Positions 1-9,430 of a DNA stretch of 64,000 nt are shown piece after piece; position 1 is the first letter of the stretch, and the number at the start of each line of letters is the position of its first letter. The translations under genes were made by a program, and so were the position numbers. Location of the stretch: assembly GCA_018894105.1 (NCBI GenBank), contig CM032121.1:24397730-24461729 (forward strand). Direction: 5' to 3'. The DNA comes from Jacaranda mimosifolia (lineage: Eukaryota > Streptophyta > Magnoliopsida > Lamiales > Bignoniaceae). The notes beneath the pieces are model-generated. The model did not search any database. It had not been told where the DNA came from and saw only the letters and a program-made list of their open reading frames with translations.

Positions 1-376
1 AATCGAAATTTTGATTGTTAGGTCTGACTTAACACCTAGTAGTGTAGATGGCACCGAGGCATGGGTCTACAGGAAACGTAAGGCAAAATATATCAAAGGT
101 TGCATAGAGATGTAATTAGCAAAAGTTGCTTGCTTTTCGATTATTTGTGGATGGCACATGAGACGTGGGTTTACTTACAAGTTCTTAGGGCCTTGATTCT
201 CACTAGGAAATGAGATTTCCCAAATTCTTCTAGGGGGTGAAGAATTTGATAAAATAGTGGGAGAAAAACATGCTTAAAAGACCATGAACATGTTTTCAAA
301 TATCAAAATTCAATCACATACTTATATTTTCTTTTATCGCTTTTTTTTGTAGATTTGTGAAATCTTCAAACTTAAA
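1..376 (+). other. Leader of element A with hairpin cassettes
   Basis: This is the untranslated region just before gag. It holds two of the family's leader hairpins, at 43-71 (arms TGTAGA/TCTACA) and 147-174 (arms GTGGA/TTTAC, partly wobble). Two tighter hairpins follow: 206-220 (GGAAAT, loop GAG, ATTTCC) and 221-248 (CAAATTCTTC, loop TAGGGGGT, GAAGAATTTG). The last cassette ends about 200 bp before the gag ATG, as in the other copies. No host sequence is visible. Confidence 0.75.
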
Positions 377-1165
377 ATGGCTAAGAATCCACTCAACGCA
401 ATTTTGGAAACCAATAAACTAATCGGGCCAAACTTTCGTGTTTGGTTGAGAAACCTAAAAATAATTATTGATTCTGAAAAGAGGACTTATGTCCTTGATC
501 AAAGTCCACTGGACACTATTGGCGATGAGGCCCGTGAATTATTCACAAAATTTGTGGATGATGATCTACAAACCAGGTGTTTCATGATAGCTTCTATAAC
601 CAATGAGCTCAAAAAGACTCATGAGCAAATGAAGCATATTAGTGAGATCTATACACACCTACAAGAGTTGTATGGCGTTTAAACTAGACACAAAAGGTTT
701 GCTTTATCTAGGGAGCTCTTTAGGTCTAAAATAGTGGAGGGCTCAAGTGTCCATGATCATGGGCTCAAGATGATTAGACTCATCAAGAAACTTGGACAAT
801 TGGATGTGGTGATCATGAACAATGACCTCTATATAGATTTGATCTTACAATTATTGCCAAGGTCGTTCAACCAATTTGTTATGAACTTTAACATATCCAA
901 GCAAGAAGTGACGATTAATGAATTGGTGAACATGCTAGTGACCGCAAAGGGAATGATGAAAAAGGACAAGCCTCTTAGGCTTGCATCTTCCTCCAAGTCC
1001 AAGGGCCATAGGGGTCCTAGAAAGAGAGGTAAAAGGAAGAAGAGTTCTTTCTCTAAAGAGAAGCAATCCTTGAAGAGTTCGAGCGTAATTAAGAAGAAGA
1101 AAAAGTCTAAAATCAATGCGAGTTGTTTCCATTATGGCAAAAAAGGACATTAGAAAAGGAATTGC
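377..1165 (+). pseudogene. gag of element A (broken)
   Basis: Gag is the structural protein that packages the element's RNA. The start MAKNPLNAI matches the start in the other copies. The frame runs from 377 to the zinc knuckle but has an in-frame TAA at 680, where other copies have CAA (Gln). A Lys/Ser-rich basic stretch follows, about residues 200-245. The zinc knuckle near 1128-1165 reads CFHYGKKGH and then a stop (TGG to TAG at 1151), so the second Cys of CX2CX4HX4C is Tyr. The gene is inactive as it stands. Confidence 0.85.
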
Positions 1166-1790
1166 AAAGCTTACCTTGCAACCCTTGAGAAGGGTATGTA
1201 CTTTATTGAAGTGCACTTGATGATAAGTTCTTCCTCATGGGTATTTGATACTGCATGTAGTTCTCACATTTGTAATTCATTACGGGGGATAGAAAGAAAA
1301 AGGAATCTCAATCAAGGGGATATGATCCTTCGCCTTGGAAATGGAGCAAAAGTTGCGGCCATGGTTGAAGGTGCGTAATCAAGGTAAACTTCGGGAATAC
1401 TTGCATTGTACTTGATCCAAGTTATTATGTACCTTGTTTTGTTGAGAACATTATTTCAATTTCCATTTTAGATAATGAAAGATATGATTTTTCTATATCA
1501 AATGGGATGTTGAGAGCATTGAAGAATGATTCTTTAATTGTGCAAGGTACATTAGACAATGGATTGTACACACTTGATTCTCAACCTTCACTGATGCATA
1601 TTCAATCAAGTAAAAGAAAATTAGATAATCAAGAAGATGCTATCTTGTGGTAGGCAAGACTTGGATATATTTCTAAAAATAGGATGAACAAGTTAGAAAG
1701 TCTCAAAGCACTAAATGTTAGTGGCATTGAGGACCTTTCTACTTGTGAGTCTTGTTTAAAAGGAAAAATAACCAAGGTTCCTTTTGTAGG
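1166..1790 (+). pseudogene. Protease and GAG-pre-integrase of element A (broken)
   Basis: Protease would cut the polyprotein. Its active-site region reads SSWVFDTACSSHICNSL, matching the copia aspartic protease position (W-x-x-D-S/T-G-C-x-x-H) with Ala where Gly is usual. The frame shifts at about 1376. The GAG-pre-integrase part then follows in another frame, with LYTLDSQPSLMHIQ near 1566, a TAG in place of Trp-His near 1651, and the C-E-S-C pair of the integrase zinc finger near 1747. The zinc-finger His region is damaged. Confidence 0.8.
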
Positions 1791-2169
1791 ATAAATGGAG
1801 CGTACCACAAGTCCTTTGGATTTGATCAATATAATGTTTGTGGTCCACTAAGAGTTAGTGCAAGAAGAGGCTATTCTTACTTCATCACCTTCACCGATGA
1901 TCATACTCGGTTCGGAGATGTGTATCTTAGGAAGTACAAGTCCGAAGCTTTTGAAAAGTTGAAAGAGTATAGGAATGAAGTAGAAAAGAAAAAGAGACTA
2001 AGTATTAAAATTCTTCGATCGGATCAAGGGAAAGAATACTTGAGTATCGAATTCTTGGGTTATCTAAAACAGAATAGGATTCTCTCTCAATGGACTCCAT
2101 CGGCACACCCCAACACAATGGAGTAGTAGTCAAGAGGAGAAATCGTACCTTGTTTGACATGGTACTAAA
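1791..2169 (+). pseudogene. Integrase of element A, N-terminal half of catalytic core
   Basis: Integrase inserts the cDNA into DNA. The rve core is visible as VCGPLRVSARRGYSYFITF and SDQGKEY. The first catalytic Asp, which precedes VCGP in other copies, is Asn here. The second Asp (SDQG) is kept. After another frameshift near 2100 the third site, VAERRN in other copies, reads as Val/Lys-rich sequence, so the Glu is lost. The coding stops abruptly at the LTR beginning at 2170. Confidence 0.82.
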
Positions 2170-2771
2170 TGCAAGTAAGGCCCTAGGATCAAATAATAAA
2201 ACTTCAAAAGCTTAAATAAACTAGTGCTTACAAGCTAAAAAGGATCTAATCATGCTCGAAATTCAGATTTAGGTAGAGAGTTACCTTGAATTGCTAATTT
2301 TCAAGGAGAAAATGGTGAACTCTTCACCAATCTAGAATCTTCCAGAAACTGGCGCAGCAGGAAGAAAGCAACTTTTGCCTCGGTTAAACTTCTCCAAAAA
2401 TCACCAAAAATATTATTGTATCCTCATAACACCTTAGAGGAGACGTTTTAAAAATTTTAGATCAAAAAGCCTTCTGGATCTCCTGGAAAAAATTCTCCAA
2501 ATTGGTGCTCTGTTTGAGTGGATCTCCAAAACTAGCAAACCAAATGTTTTACTTCTATTGTAATAATCCACACACCAATCAAACTTGCTATTGCTCCTCA
2601 CTTTTATCTGGAGTAATAGAGGAGAAATACAATGGTAGAGGTCAATTTGAGGTTGGAGAAGAAAAATGAAAGCAAAGCTTCAACACATGATGCAATGCTT
2701 GGAGAGAGTTTTTTGGAAGAAAATGTGATAGATTCTAATCTTCACATTAGTCATGAAATGGCCGATCCACA

Positions 2772-4142
2772 TGTTGGAATAGTTCCCAGCAAGCCAATTA
2801 GATTGACCTTGTAAAAGTTGTTTCCTTATAAAACAATCTTGATTGAATGATATTCTTTATATGGCCACCTTCATCTTATGCTTCATATTACTTCACTTGC
2901 ATTTGGATGAAGCCCTTAGATCACACATGACTATGGGACTTGATTCAATGACCATGGAATAAGTCTTACACGGTCATTATCTTAAATCTTTCAAGTCATA
3001 GGATCTTAAGAGACGGGGCATCTAAGATCTGAATAGATTTGCACTAACGATGCATAAATTCAAGAGTTGGATATTGCTCAATTCCATGAGCAATTTGTAT
3101 GAGATATGAGTGTATGTTAGTGGGTGCTTATTAGGCACTGAAGACCCTCTAAAGAATCCACTAGATAGCTATAGTGGCAAGTCGATAGTGATCAATTCTC
3201 CCATTTACGCTAGTGTATATTATTAGTCCTCTTACCTGAGGATCCATGGTAAACTTGTGTCCGATCCTCGTGCTTTGACTCTTCCTTGACCACTTAGCAG
3301 TTCTTTCGGGTTGAGGTTGGGAATAAGCTACTTGGTATGGAGGTTTGTGAGATCCAAGATGGAATCCGACTCCTCGCTTTTGTGAGGACGAGTGCATCTC
3401 CTATGTATTCTATAATGATCGATTTCAAGAAATCTTTGCCAACTTGTCATGCCACTTGGGCGGTCACCTTGAGGAAGGTGTGATGCCAACTAGCATCACA
3501 CCTTCCACCCTCTATATAGAGATTTAGAGAGCATGCAAAATTCAAAATTCACATTGCTGAAAGTGTGAGAATTATATTCTTGCATTCCCTCCAAAATCTC
3601 TCTCTCTATGCTTTGCATCATGAGTTGAAGCTTCGCATTTCTTCTTCTTCCCAACCTAAAAATCAGCCTCCTCTACTCATTTTGTCCTCTTTAACTCTAG
3701 CTTCTAGTGAGGGGAAATTGGAAGATTGTTTGGTGTGTGGATCATATCAATAGAGGCAAGACACTTGACCTGTTCGGTTTTGGAGATCCACCTGCAGCAG
3801 TGTCTAGTTGGTGAATTTTTTTGGAGCGATTCAGAAGGATTTTTGGCTCCAATTTTTCAGACTAGCTTCCCGTGTGTGTGGAGGTGTTCCAGATTTAATT
3901 TTGTGAATTTTGAGCAGTAGAGCCTAGGCAAACATTGCCATCTGTCTGCTGTGCCAGTTCAAGACAATTTCTGGATTCGTGAGAGATAGTTGATCTTCTC
4001 TTTGTTTTTGACTTACAAGAGGTAATTCTTCATCATAATCCAGATCTATAGCATGGATAGATCTCTGGATGCTTGAGTAGCTTAGTTATTTTCAAGCTTA
4101 TGAAGTTTTAATTTATGGATCCTAACGCTACTCTAGCCTTCA
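2772..4142 (+). mobile_element. Solo LTR, plus strand, TSD CCACA
   Basis: It begins TGTTGGAATAG and ends GCCTTCA. CCACA flanks both sides, at 2767-2771 and 4143-4147, a perfect 5-bp target duplication. Removing the insert joins GATCCACA to CATCCTCTATAT, matching the uninterrupted relative at 9530. At 1371 bp it is shorter than the 2.2 kb full LTR. About 850 bp, including the whole hairpin ladder, is missing at a TTGC/TTGCC junction near 3440. Confidence 0.93.
3473..3518 (+). promoter_or_regulatory. Perfect palindrome plus TATA box of LTR
   Basis: A 34-bp inverted repeat (arms GGAAGGTGTGATGC and GCATCACACCTTCC, loop CAACTA) spans 3473-3506. A TATATA box follows 7 bp later at 3513-3518. The same pairing is seen in 37568-37615 and, on the other strand, at 4152-4205. 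This is the likely LTR promoter, and the palindrome may be a dimer-protein site. Confidence 0.65.
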
Positions 4143-4151
4143 CCACACATC

Positions 4152-4205
4152 CTCTATATCTATCTATAGAGGGAGGATGGTGTGATGCCAAGTTGGCATC
4201 ACACC
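4152..4205 (-). promoter_or_regulatory. TATA region and palindrome of minus LTR
   Basis: A TATA-type stretch (4152-4171, itself near-palindromic CTCTATA..TATAGAG) lies beside a perfect inverted repeat at 4179-4205. Its arms are GGTGTGATGCCAA and TTGGCATCACACC around a single G. This is the minus-strand form of the promoter unit seen at 3473. Confidence 0.65.
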
Positions 4206-4380
4206 TTCCTCAAGGGGGGTGGCCACTTGCATTGCCAAGGTGGCAAATTTGAATTCAAATCTAATTTGAATTTCATGTGCATTTGAATTACATTTGAAAT
4301 TTAATTTCAGATTAATTAAGATGCTAATTCAAAAGAACTCTTCATTTGAATTTTTCCTTCAAAATGTATTTTTCTCTTTT

Positions 4381-4591
4381 ATTAAATTAAACACTTTAAT
4401 TTAATTAATTAACTTTTGAATTAACTCTTAAGTCAAACAAGCTTAACTCTTAAGCTCAATTTTGTCAACTTAACTCTTTAAGTTAATTTGACCAATTGAT
4501 GATCATTTGACACCAAATAATTAACTCCTTAATTATTGGTTTAATTTGTCTCCTTAAATTAATTGATTAATTTAATACTTAAATTAATCAA
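4381..4591 (-). repeat. Ladder of seven consecutive hairpins in LTR
   Basis: Seven inverted repeats follow one another. 4381-4405: ATTAAATTAAA, CAC, TTTAATTTAAT. 4415-4437: TTTGAATTA/TAAGTCAAA, one mismatch. 4440-4456: AGCTTAA, CTC, TTAAGCT. 4467-4484: AACTTAA, CTCT, TTAAGTT. 4516-4537: AATAATTAA, CTCC, TTAATTATT. 4541-4562: TTAATTT/AAATTAA. 4563-4591: 13-bp arms TTGATTAATTTAA and TTAAATTAATCAA with loop TAC. Three more of the same type occur in the LTR, for example 4775-4799 (TTAGTTTAAAA, CAC, TTTTAAACTAA). Confidence 0.85.
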
Positions 4592-5773
4592 GTCAAAATT
4601 GGCCTTCAAATTGGACATCTCAAAATATGTTCCAAGGAGTAATTCTCTAAGTCTTAGAAAATTCCTCTATAAACTAGGAAGCTAATTGACTTTTGTGTGC
4701 GATCTAATAGGTTTTACCATTCGTTGGACATGGGCTCACAGCTCCTTGTGACTTTTGAATAGCTTATGTTCATTTTAGTTTAAAACACTTTTAAACTAAT
4801 CCACTCAATTCAATTAATCTCATTATTGAGGAATACCCAATCTCCATAGTCGATGTCCAACCTCAAGCGTATGGAGCCCAACTAATTGGCCAAAATGAAT
4901 GTTTTGGAGAACCATTATAGCTCTACGCTTACCATACAAATACAGTTCTTCTGTCTCTTATCTCCCCAAGAGACTTGGGGCAAGATATTTGTCAGCTCCC
5001 TAATAACCTCGATACTATGTCTCTATTCTCAATGTTTGATTCCTTTGTATGACCTCATCTTTGGAAAGCTCCTTTTCCAAATTGTCATACTACCTTGCAC
5101 AAGGATTTCTGGGAATCGATCATTATAAAACACTTAGAAGATGTACTCACCCGTCACAAAAGTAAGGAGTCAGATTCCAACATGGATCTCACAAACCTCT
5201 ATGACTAGTAGCTCATACCCAATCTCAACCCACGAGACCCGCTAAGTGTTCAAGAAAGAGTCAAAGTATGAGGACCAAACATAAGGTTACCATAAATCCT
5301 TAGGTTAGAGGACTAATAATATACAGTAGTGTAAGTTGAAGAACTTACCACTGCTGACTTGCTACTTCAGGTATCTAGTGGATTCTCTTGGTGGGTCTTC
5401 AGTACCTTGTTCTCTAACATGCACCCATTAACATGCACCCATATCTTATATGGTTGCTTATGGAACAGAGCAATATGACCTCTTGGATTCACACATCGTT
5501 AGTGTAAGTCTATCCGAATCTTAGATGTCCCATCTCATAAGATCCTCTGACTTGGAAGATTTAAGATCACCACTGTGTGAGACTTATTCCATGGTCATCG
5601 AACCAAGCCCTGTAGTCATGAGTGATCTAAGGGCTTTATCCAAATGCGAGTGAAGTAATAAAGCTCATAAGATGAAGATGTTCATATATAGAGTATCATT
5701 TAATCAAGATTGTTTACAAGGAAATAGCTTTTGCATGGCCAATCTTATTAGCCTACCGGGCACTATTTCAATA

Positions 5774-6604
5774 ATCTCCCACTTGCCTTAAAGCTAATGT
5801 CCCATGGCCTTGAGACCCATCTTTTCAAGATGTTCTTCTAAGACCCTTTGCATTAGGGGTTTAGTCAGTGGATTTGTTATATTATCTTATGAGGCAACTC
5901 TTTCCACTCAGATGTCGCCTCTATCAATGATCTCTTGAATCAAATGATATTGCCTCAAAATGTGCTTGGATCGCTAATTAGATCTTGGCTCTTTAGCTTG
6001 CGCTACAGCCTAGTTTTTGTCACAGAAGATAATTACTGACTTAGCAATGCTAGATACTACATTCTACTCTTGAATGAAGTTTTTCATCCAAACACCTTCC
6101 TTTGCAGCTTCCGAAGTCACAAGATATTTTGCCTCCATGGTAGAATTGAGAGTGGTGTCTTGTTTTGAACTCTTACAACTTACCGCACCATTATCGAGGT
6201 AAAATATGAATTAAGAAGTGGATTTCAGGTCATCTACATTGGATTAGAAACTGGAATTCAAAAACCCCTTTAGTTTTAATTCTCTATTGCTGTATACTAA
6301 AACCAAGTCCTTAGTCCTTCTCAAGTACTTAAGGATTGCTTTAACGGCTATCCAGTGACTCTCGTCAAGATTGGATTGGAACCTTCTTGTAACACTTAGC
6401 GAGTATGCCACATCCAGTCATGTACATTAAATTGCATATATTATGCTTTTGATGGCGGAAGCATAAGGTATGTGGGACATTCTTTGTCTCTCGTGCTCAG
6501 TCTCAGGGGCCAAGGACTTGGAGAATCAAATGCCATGTCCTATGGGAAGGAATCCGTTCTTGGATTCTTCTATACTAAACCTTTTAGTATATTGTCTATG
6601 TACG
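5774..6604 (-). pseudogene. M1 polypurine tract, RNase H and RT end (broken)
   Basis: The complement of a polypurine tract (GGCAAGTGGGAGAT type) sits at 5774-5787, just inside the LTR. Reading leftward, the minus strand encodes the end of RT (region ILKRFSMEE, ending about 6480), then the RNase H region (SHIPYAS, LKSTS.FIF) and the usual ADPLTKPL-like tail, here NPLTKPL near 5860. Stops and frameshifts are many. At about 6604 the RT is cut off and fused to GAG-pre-integrase, so the rest of RT and all of integrase are deleted. Confidence 0.82.
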
Positions 6605-7195
6605 GGGTTTGGTCATTTTTTCTTTCAAATAAGATTCACAAGTAGAAAGATCCTCAAAGCTACTAACATTTAGTGCTTTGAGAGCTTCTAAATTGTTCAT
6701 CCTATTTTTAGAAATATGCCCAAGTCTTGCTTGCCATAGAATGACATCTTCTTGGTTATCTAATTTTCTTTTACTTGATTGAATGTGCATTAGTGAAGGT
6801 TGAGAATCAAGTATGTACAATCCGTTAATTATTGTACCTTGTGCAATTAAAGAACCGTTCTTTAATGCTTTCGACATCCCGTTTGATCTAGAAAAATCAA
6901 ATCCTTCATTATCAAGAACGAGAATTGAAATAATATTCTTAACAAGATGGGGTACGTAATAAACTGGATCAAGTACAATTCAAGCATTCCCCAAGTCCAA
7001 CTTGATAACGCCTTGGAAAATGGCAGCAACTTTTGCTCCATTTCCTAGGATTATATCCCCTTCATGTAGACTTTTTCTTCTTTCCATCCCCTATAACGAA
7101 TTACAAAGGTAAGAACCACATACGGTGTCAAATACCCATGAGGAAGAATTAGTCGTCAAGTGCATTTCAATAAAGTACACACCCTTCTCAAAGGT
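6605..7195 (-). pseudogene. M1 GAG-pre-integrase and protease
   Basis: From 6877 down to 6596 the minus strand encodes SLIAQGTIINGLYILDSQ and HISKNRMNNLEAL, the GAG-pre-integrase domain with its His residues. The C-x-x-C pair reads CESY, so one Cys is lost. Upstream, 6890-7195 encodes the protease region with FDTVCGSYLCNS near 7110. Integrase proper is absent because of the deletion at 6604. Confidence 0.8.
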
Positions 7196-7776
7196 TGCAA
7201 GGTAAGCTTTGTAATTTCTTTTCCAATGTCCCTTTTTGCTGCAATGGAAACAACTTGCTTCTATTTTAGCCTTCTTCTTAATACTCCCGGAACTTTTCTC
7301 GGGCTACTGCTTTTTGAAGGAAAAACTCTTCTTCGTCTTACGTCACTTTCTAGGACCCATAGGGCCATTCGACTTGGTGGAGGATGCAAGCATAAGAGGT
7401 TTTTTCTTTCTCATAGTCACCTCGGCGATCACAAGCATGTTCACCAATTCGTTAATCGCAACTTCTTGATTGGAGATGTTAAAGTTCATAACAAATTGGT
7501 CGAATAATGGTGGTAATGGCTGGAGGATCAAATTCACGCAGAGCTCATTGTCCATGACCACATCTAATGACATATCTTACATGTACAACATCATCTACAA
7601 ATTTCATGAGCTTGGTCAGTGGCGTCATCACTGATTGTGTCCACGAGACTTTGATCAAGGACATATGTCCTTTTTTTAGAGTCAAGAATTATTTTAAGGT
7701 TACTCAACCAATCTTGGAAGTTAGGCCTGGTGATTTTATTAGTTTCCAAAATAGATACAAGTGGATTCTTAGCCAT
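7196..7776 (-). pseudogene. gag of M1 (broken)
   Basis: The minus-strand start MAKNPLVSI lies at 7776, in the same place relative to the leader as in the other copies. The frame breaks between 7591 and 7573. The Lys-rich region and the zinc knuckle (7205-7260) follow. The knuckle keeps C-F-H-C and His, but the fourth ligand is Tyr (KRNY), so it has three of four zinc ligands. Confidence 0.82.
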
Positions 7777-9430
7777 TTTGATTGAAGATTTCAAAAATCT
7801 ACGAGAGGTGAAAAATGAGTTTAAGCATGTGATTGAATTTTGATATTAAAAATATGTTTATGGTCTTTCAAGCATATTTTTCTCCCACTATTTTATCAAA
7901 TCCTTCACCCTCTAGAAGAATTTGGGAAATCTTATTTCCTAGTAAGAATCAAGATCCTAAGGACTTGCAAGTGGACCTACGACTCGTGAGACACCCACAA
8001 ACAATCAAAAGGTAAGCAACTTTTGCTAATTGCATCTCATACAACTCTTTATGTATTTTGCCTCACTTTTCATGTGGACTCATGACTCGTGAGACAATGC
8101 ATGGGCATTCTCAAATCAAAGGCGCATCTATGCTAAGTATATGATCACAACTTTCCATTATAAGTGTGACCTACGACTCGTGAGACATCACACAAATAAA
8201 GGTAGCATCATCATGCCATATACTATTGGTAGAAGGCTTAGATTAATTAAAGCTCTTTTAATTTGTATCCATTTTGATTTAATATTTGAAAAGCACTTAG
8301 GCATTCTAAGTTGAGGGTTTTTGCTTGCAAAGATCTCATCGTTTTTATCTTTTTGTTTAGGTTTTCTATATCCTAAACATGCATCTCATACATCAATAGG
8401 ATATGAAAAGCATAAATAAGTAAATGCGCCTAGCATGCTCCTAGGGTGGGATGACCATGAGCCAAACCAAGTGGTGTACTTAGAGCTATAGGTGCACCAC
8501 ATAGTTGATTTTAAGTAGGTTGATTAAACCTAGCTATTATATGATTGTATCCCATACATTCATGGGTCTTCAAAAGTCTTTAATCCTCCAAGGGTCTCCT
8601 TTGCTCCATGTAACATTTACATGAGAAAGAAATCCTCACTCATAGACTCTCATAATATTTACAAGGTAGAAATTTAGAGGCATACAAGTCTCGATTTAAA
8701 ACAACCATTTTCAACAACATGAAACAAATAAAATTAATATTAAAGGCTCATGGTCATCCCCGTTCATTCATCATCCATTCAACAATTAAATAAATAATAA
8801 ACAAATGTAGAATTAACAATTAATTCCAACAATTAAATGTTTATCTCATTAACAAGTAATTGGTCAAGCATAACTTTTATGCCAAACATGAAGATTAACT
8901 TTAACCAATTTTTAAAAGCATGCAAAAAATATCGAACATAATTTTGAGACCTTGCACAACACTTGTGCATCTATCATGTGTGTGTCAAAACTCTTTTGGT
9001 CACAAAAAGGAGCACAAAATAACAAGAACTCATGCCAAACATAAAAACTACCGCTGCCCGCCCTGGCTGGGCGCACTGCTATGCGGCAGGCGAGCTTGCT
9101 GCTCAGCCAGCGCCCGGCTAGAATGGGCAGCAACCCTTGTTTTCACTTTGGCATCGAGTCAAGTTCATTTTAACTCAACTTTTGTGCACTAAAAATTTTA
9201 TGACACTTCCCAAGCATCATAACACACATTATAAATGAATTTCTAGATTCAAAACACCTTTTAAAAATGGAAATTCAAGTGCTCAAACATGTTTTCAAAA
9301 ACTAATTTAAGTAAGAATCATATTCTTCAAAAATCTTCAACAAAACTCCAATCAAATTGGATTCAAAAATGAGCAAAACTTTTTTAGTCAATCAACAACA
9401 AGCTATGTCAATATATAACATTAATCATGC
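7777..9430 (-). other. Leader of M1 with fused hairpin cassettes
   Basis: This is an untranslated leader of about 1.65 kb. Cassettes lie at 7971-7998 and 8164-8193 (arms GTGTGA/TCACAC, core CCTACGACTCGTGAGACA). A third, at 8073-8108, has the left arm of cassette 2 and the right arm of cassette 3; the about 85 bp between them in M3 is gone. A GC-rich patch at 9050-9140 stands out from the AT-rich surroundings. The leader is truncated near 9430 and joined to the middle of an LTR, so the primer binding site is lost. Confidence 0.75.

Larger units (their letters stand above)
1..2169 (+). mobile_element. Copia element A, 5' part (interrupted at 2170)
   Basis: This is the upstream half of a plus-strand Ty1/copia retrotransposon. 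In order it shows the end of an untranslated leader, gag, a zinc knuckle, protease, GAG-pre-integrase and the first half of integrase. It stops in the integrase codons that precede the SMMSFF motif, and that motif appears at 12365 on the same strand. The 10.2 kb between the two parts is therefore an insertion into A. The 5' LTR lies outside the window. Confidence 0.9.
2170..5773 (-). repeat. LTR (3' LTR of copy M1), split by a solo LTR
   Basis: This is a minus-oriented LTR. It starts TGCAAGTAAGG (family form TGAAGG.. or TGAAAG..) and ends TTTCAATA, a decayed CCAACA, directly beside the polypurine tract. A solo LTR at 2772-4142 interrupts it. Without that insert it is about 2.2 kb, the family length. 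It carries the TATA palindrome (4152-4205) and the hairpin ladder (4381-4591). Confidence 0.88.

Noticed and set aside
829..1216. Open frames opposite gag on the minus strand
   Set aside because: They are antisense shadows of the Lys/Ser-rich gag region.
2632..2814. Small 60-codon open frame
   Set aside because: It crosses the border of an LTR and the solo LTR inserted at 2772, so it is a chance frame.
8900..9192. Possible host exon in the GC-rich patch
   Set aside because: The same patch occurs at the same leader position in element B, and neither copy has splice-like or protein-like features.
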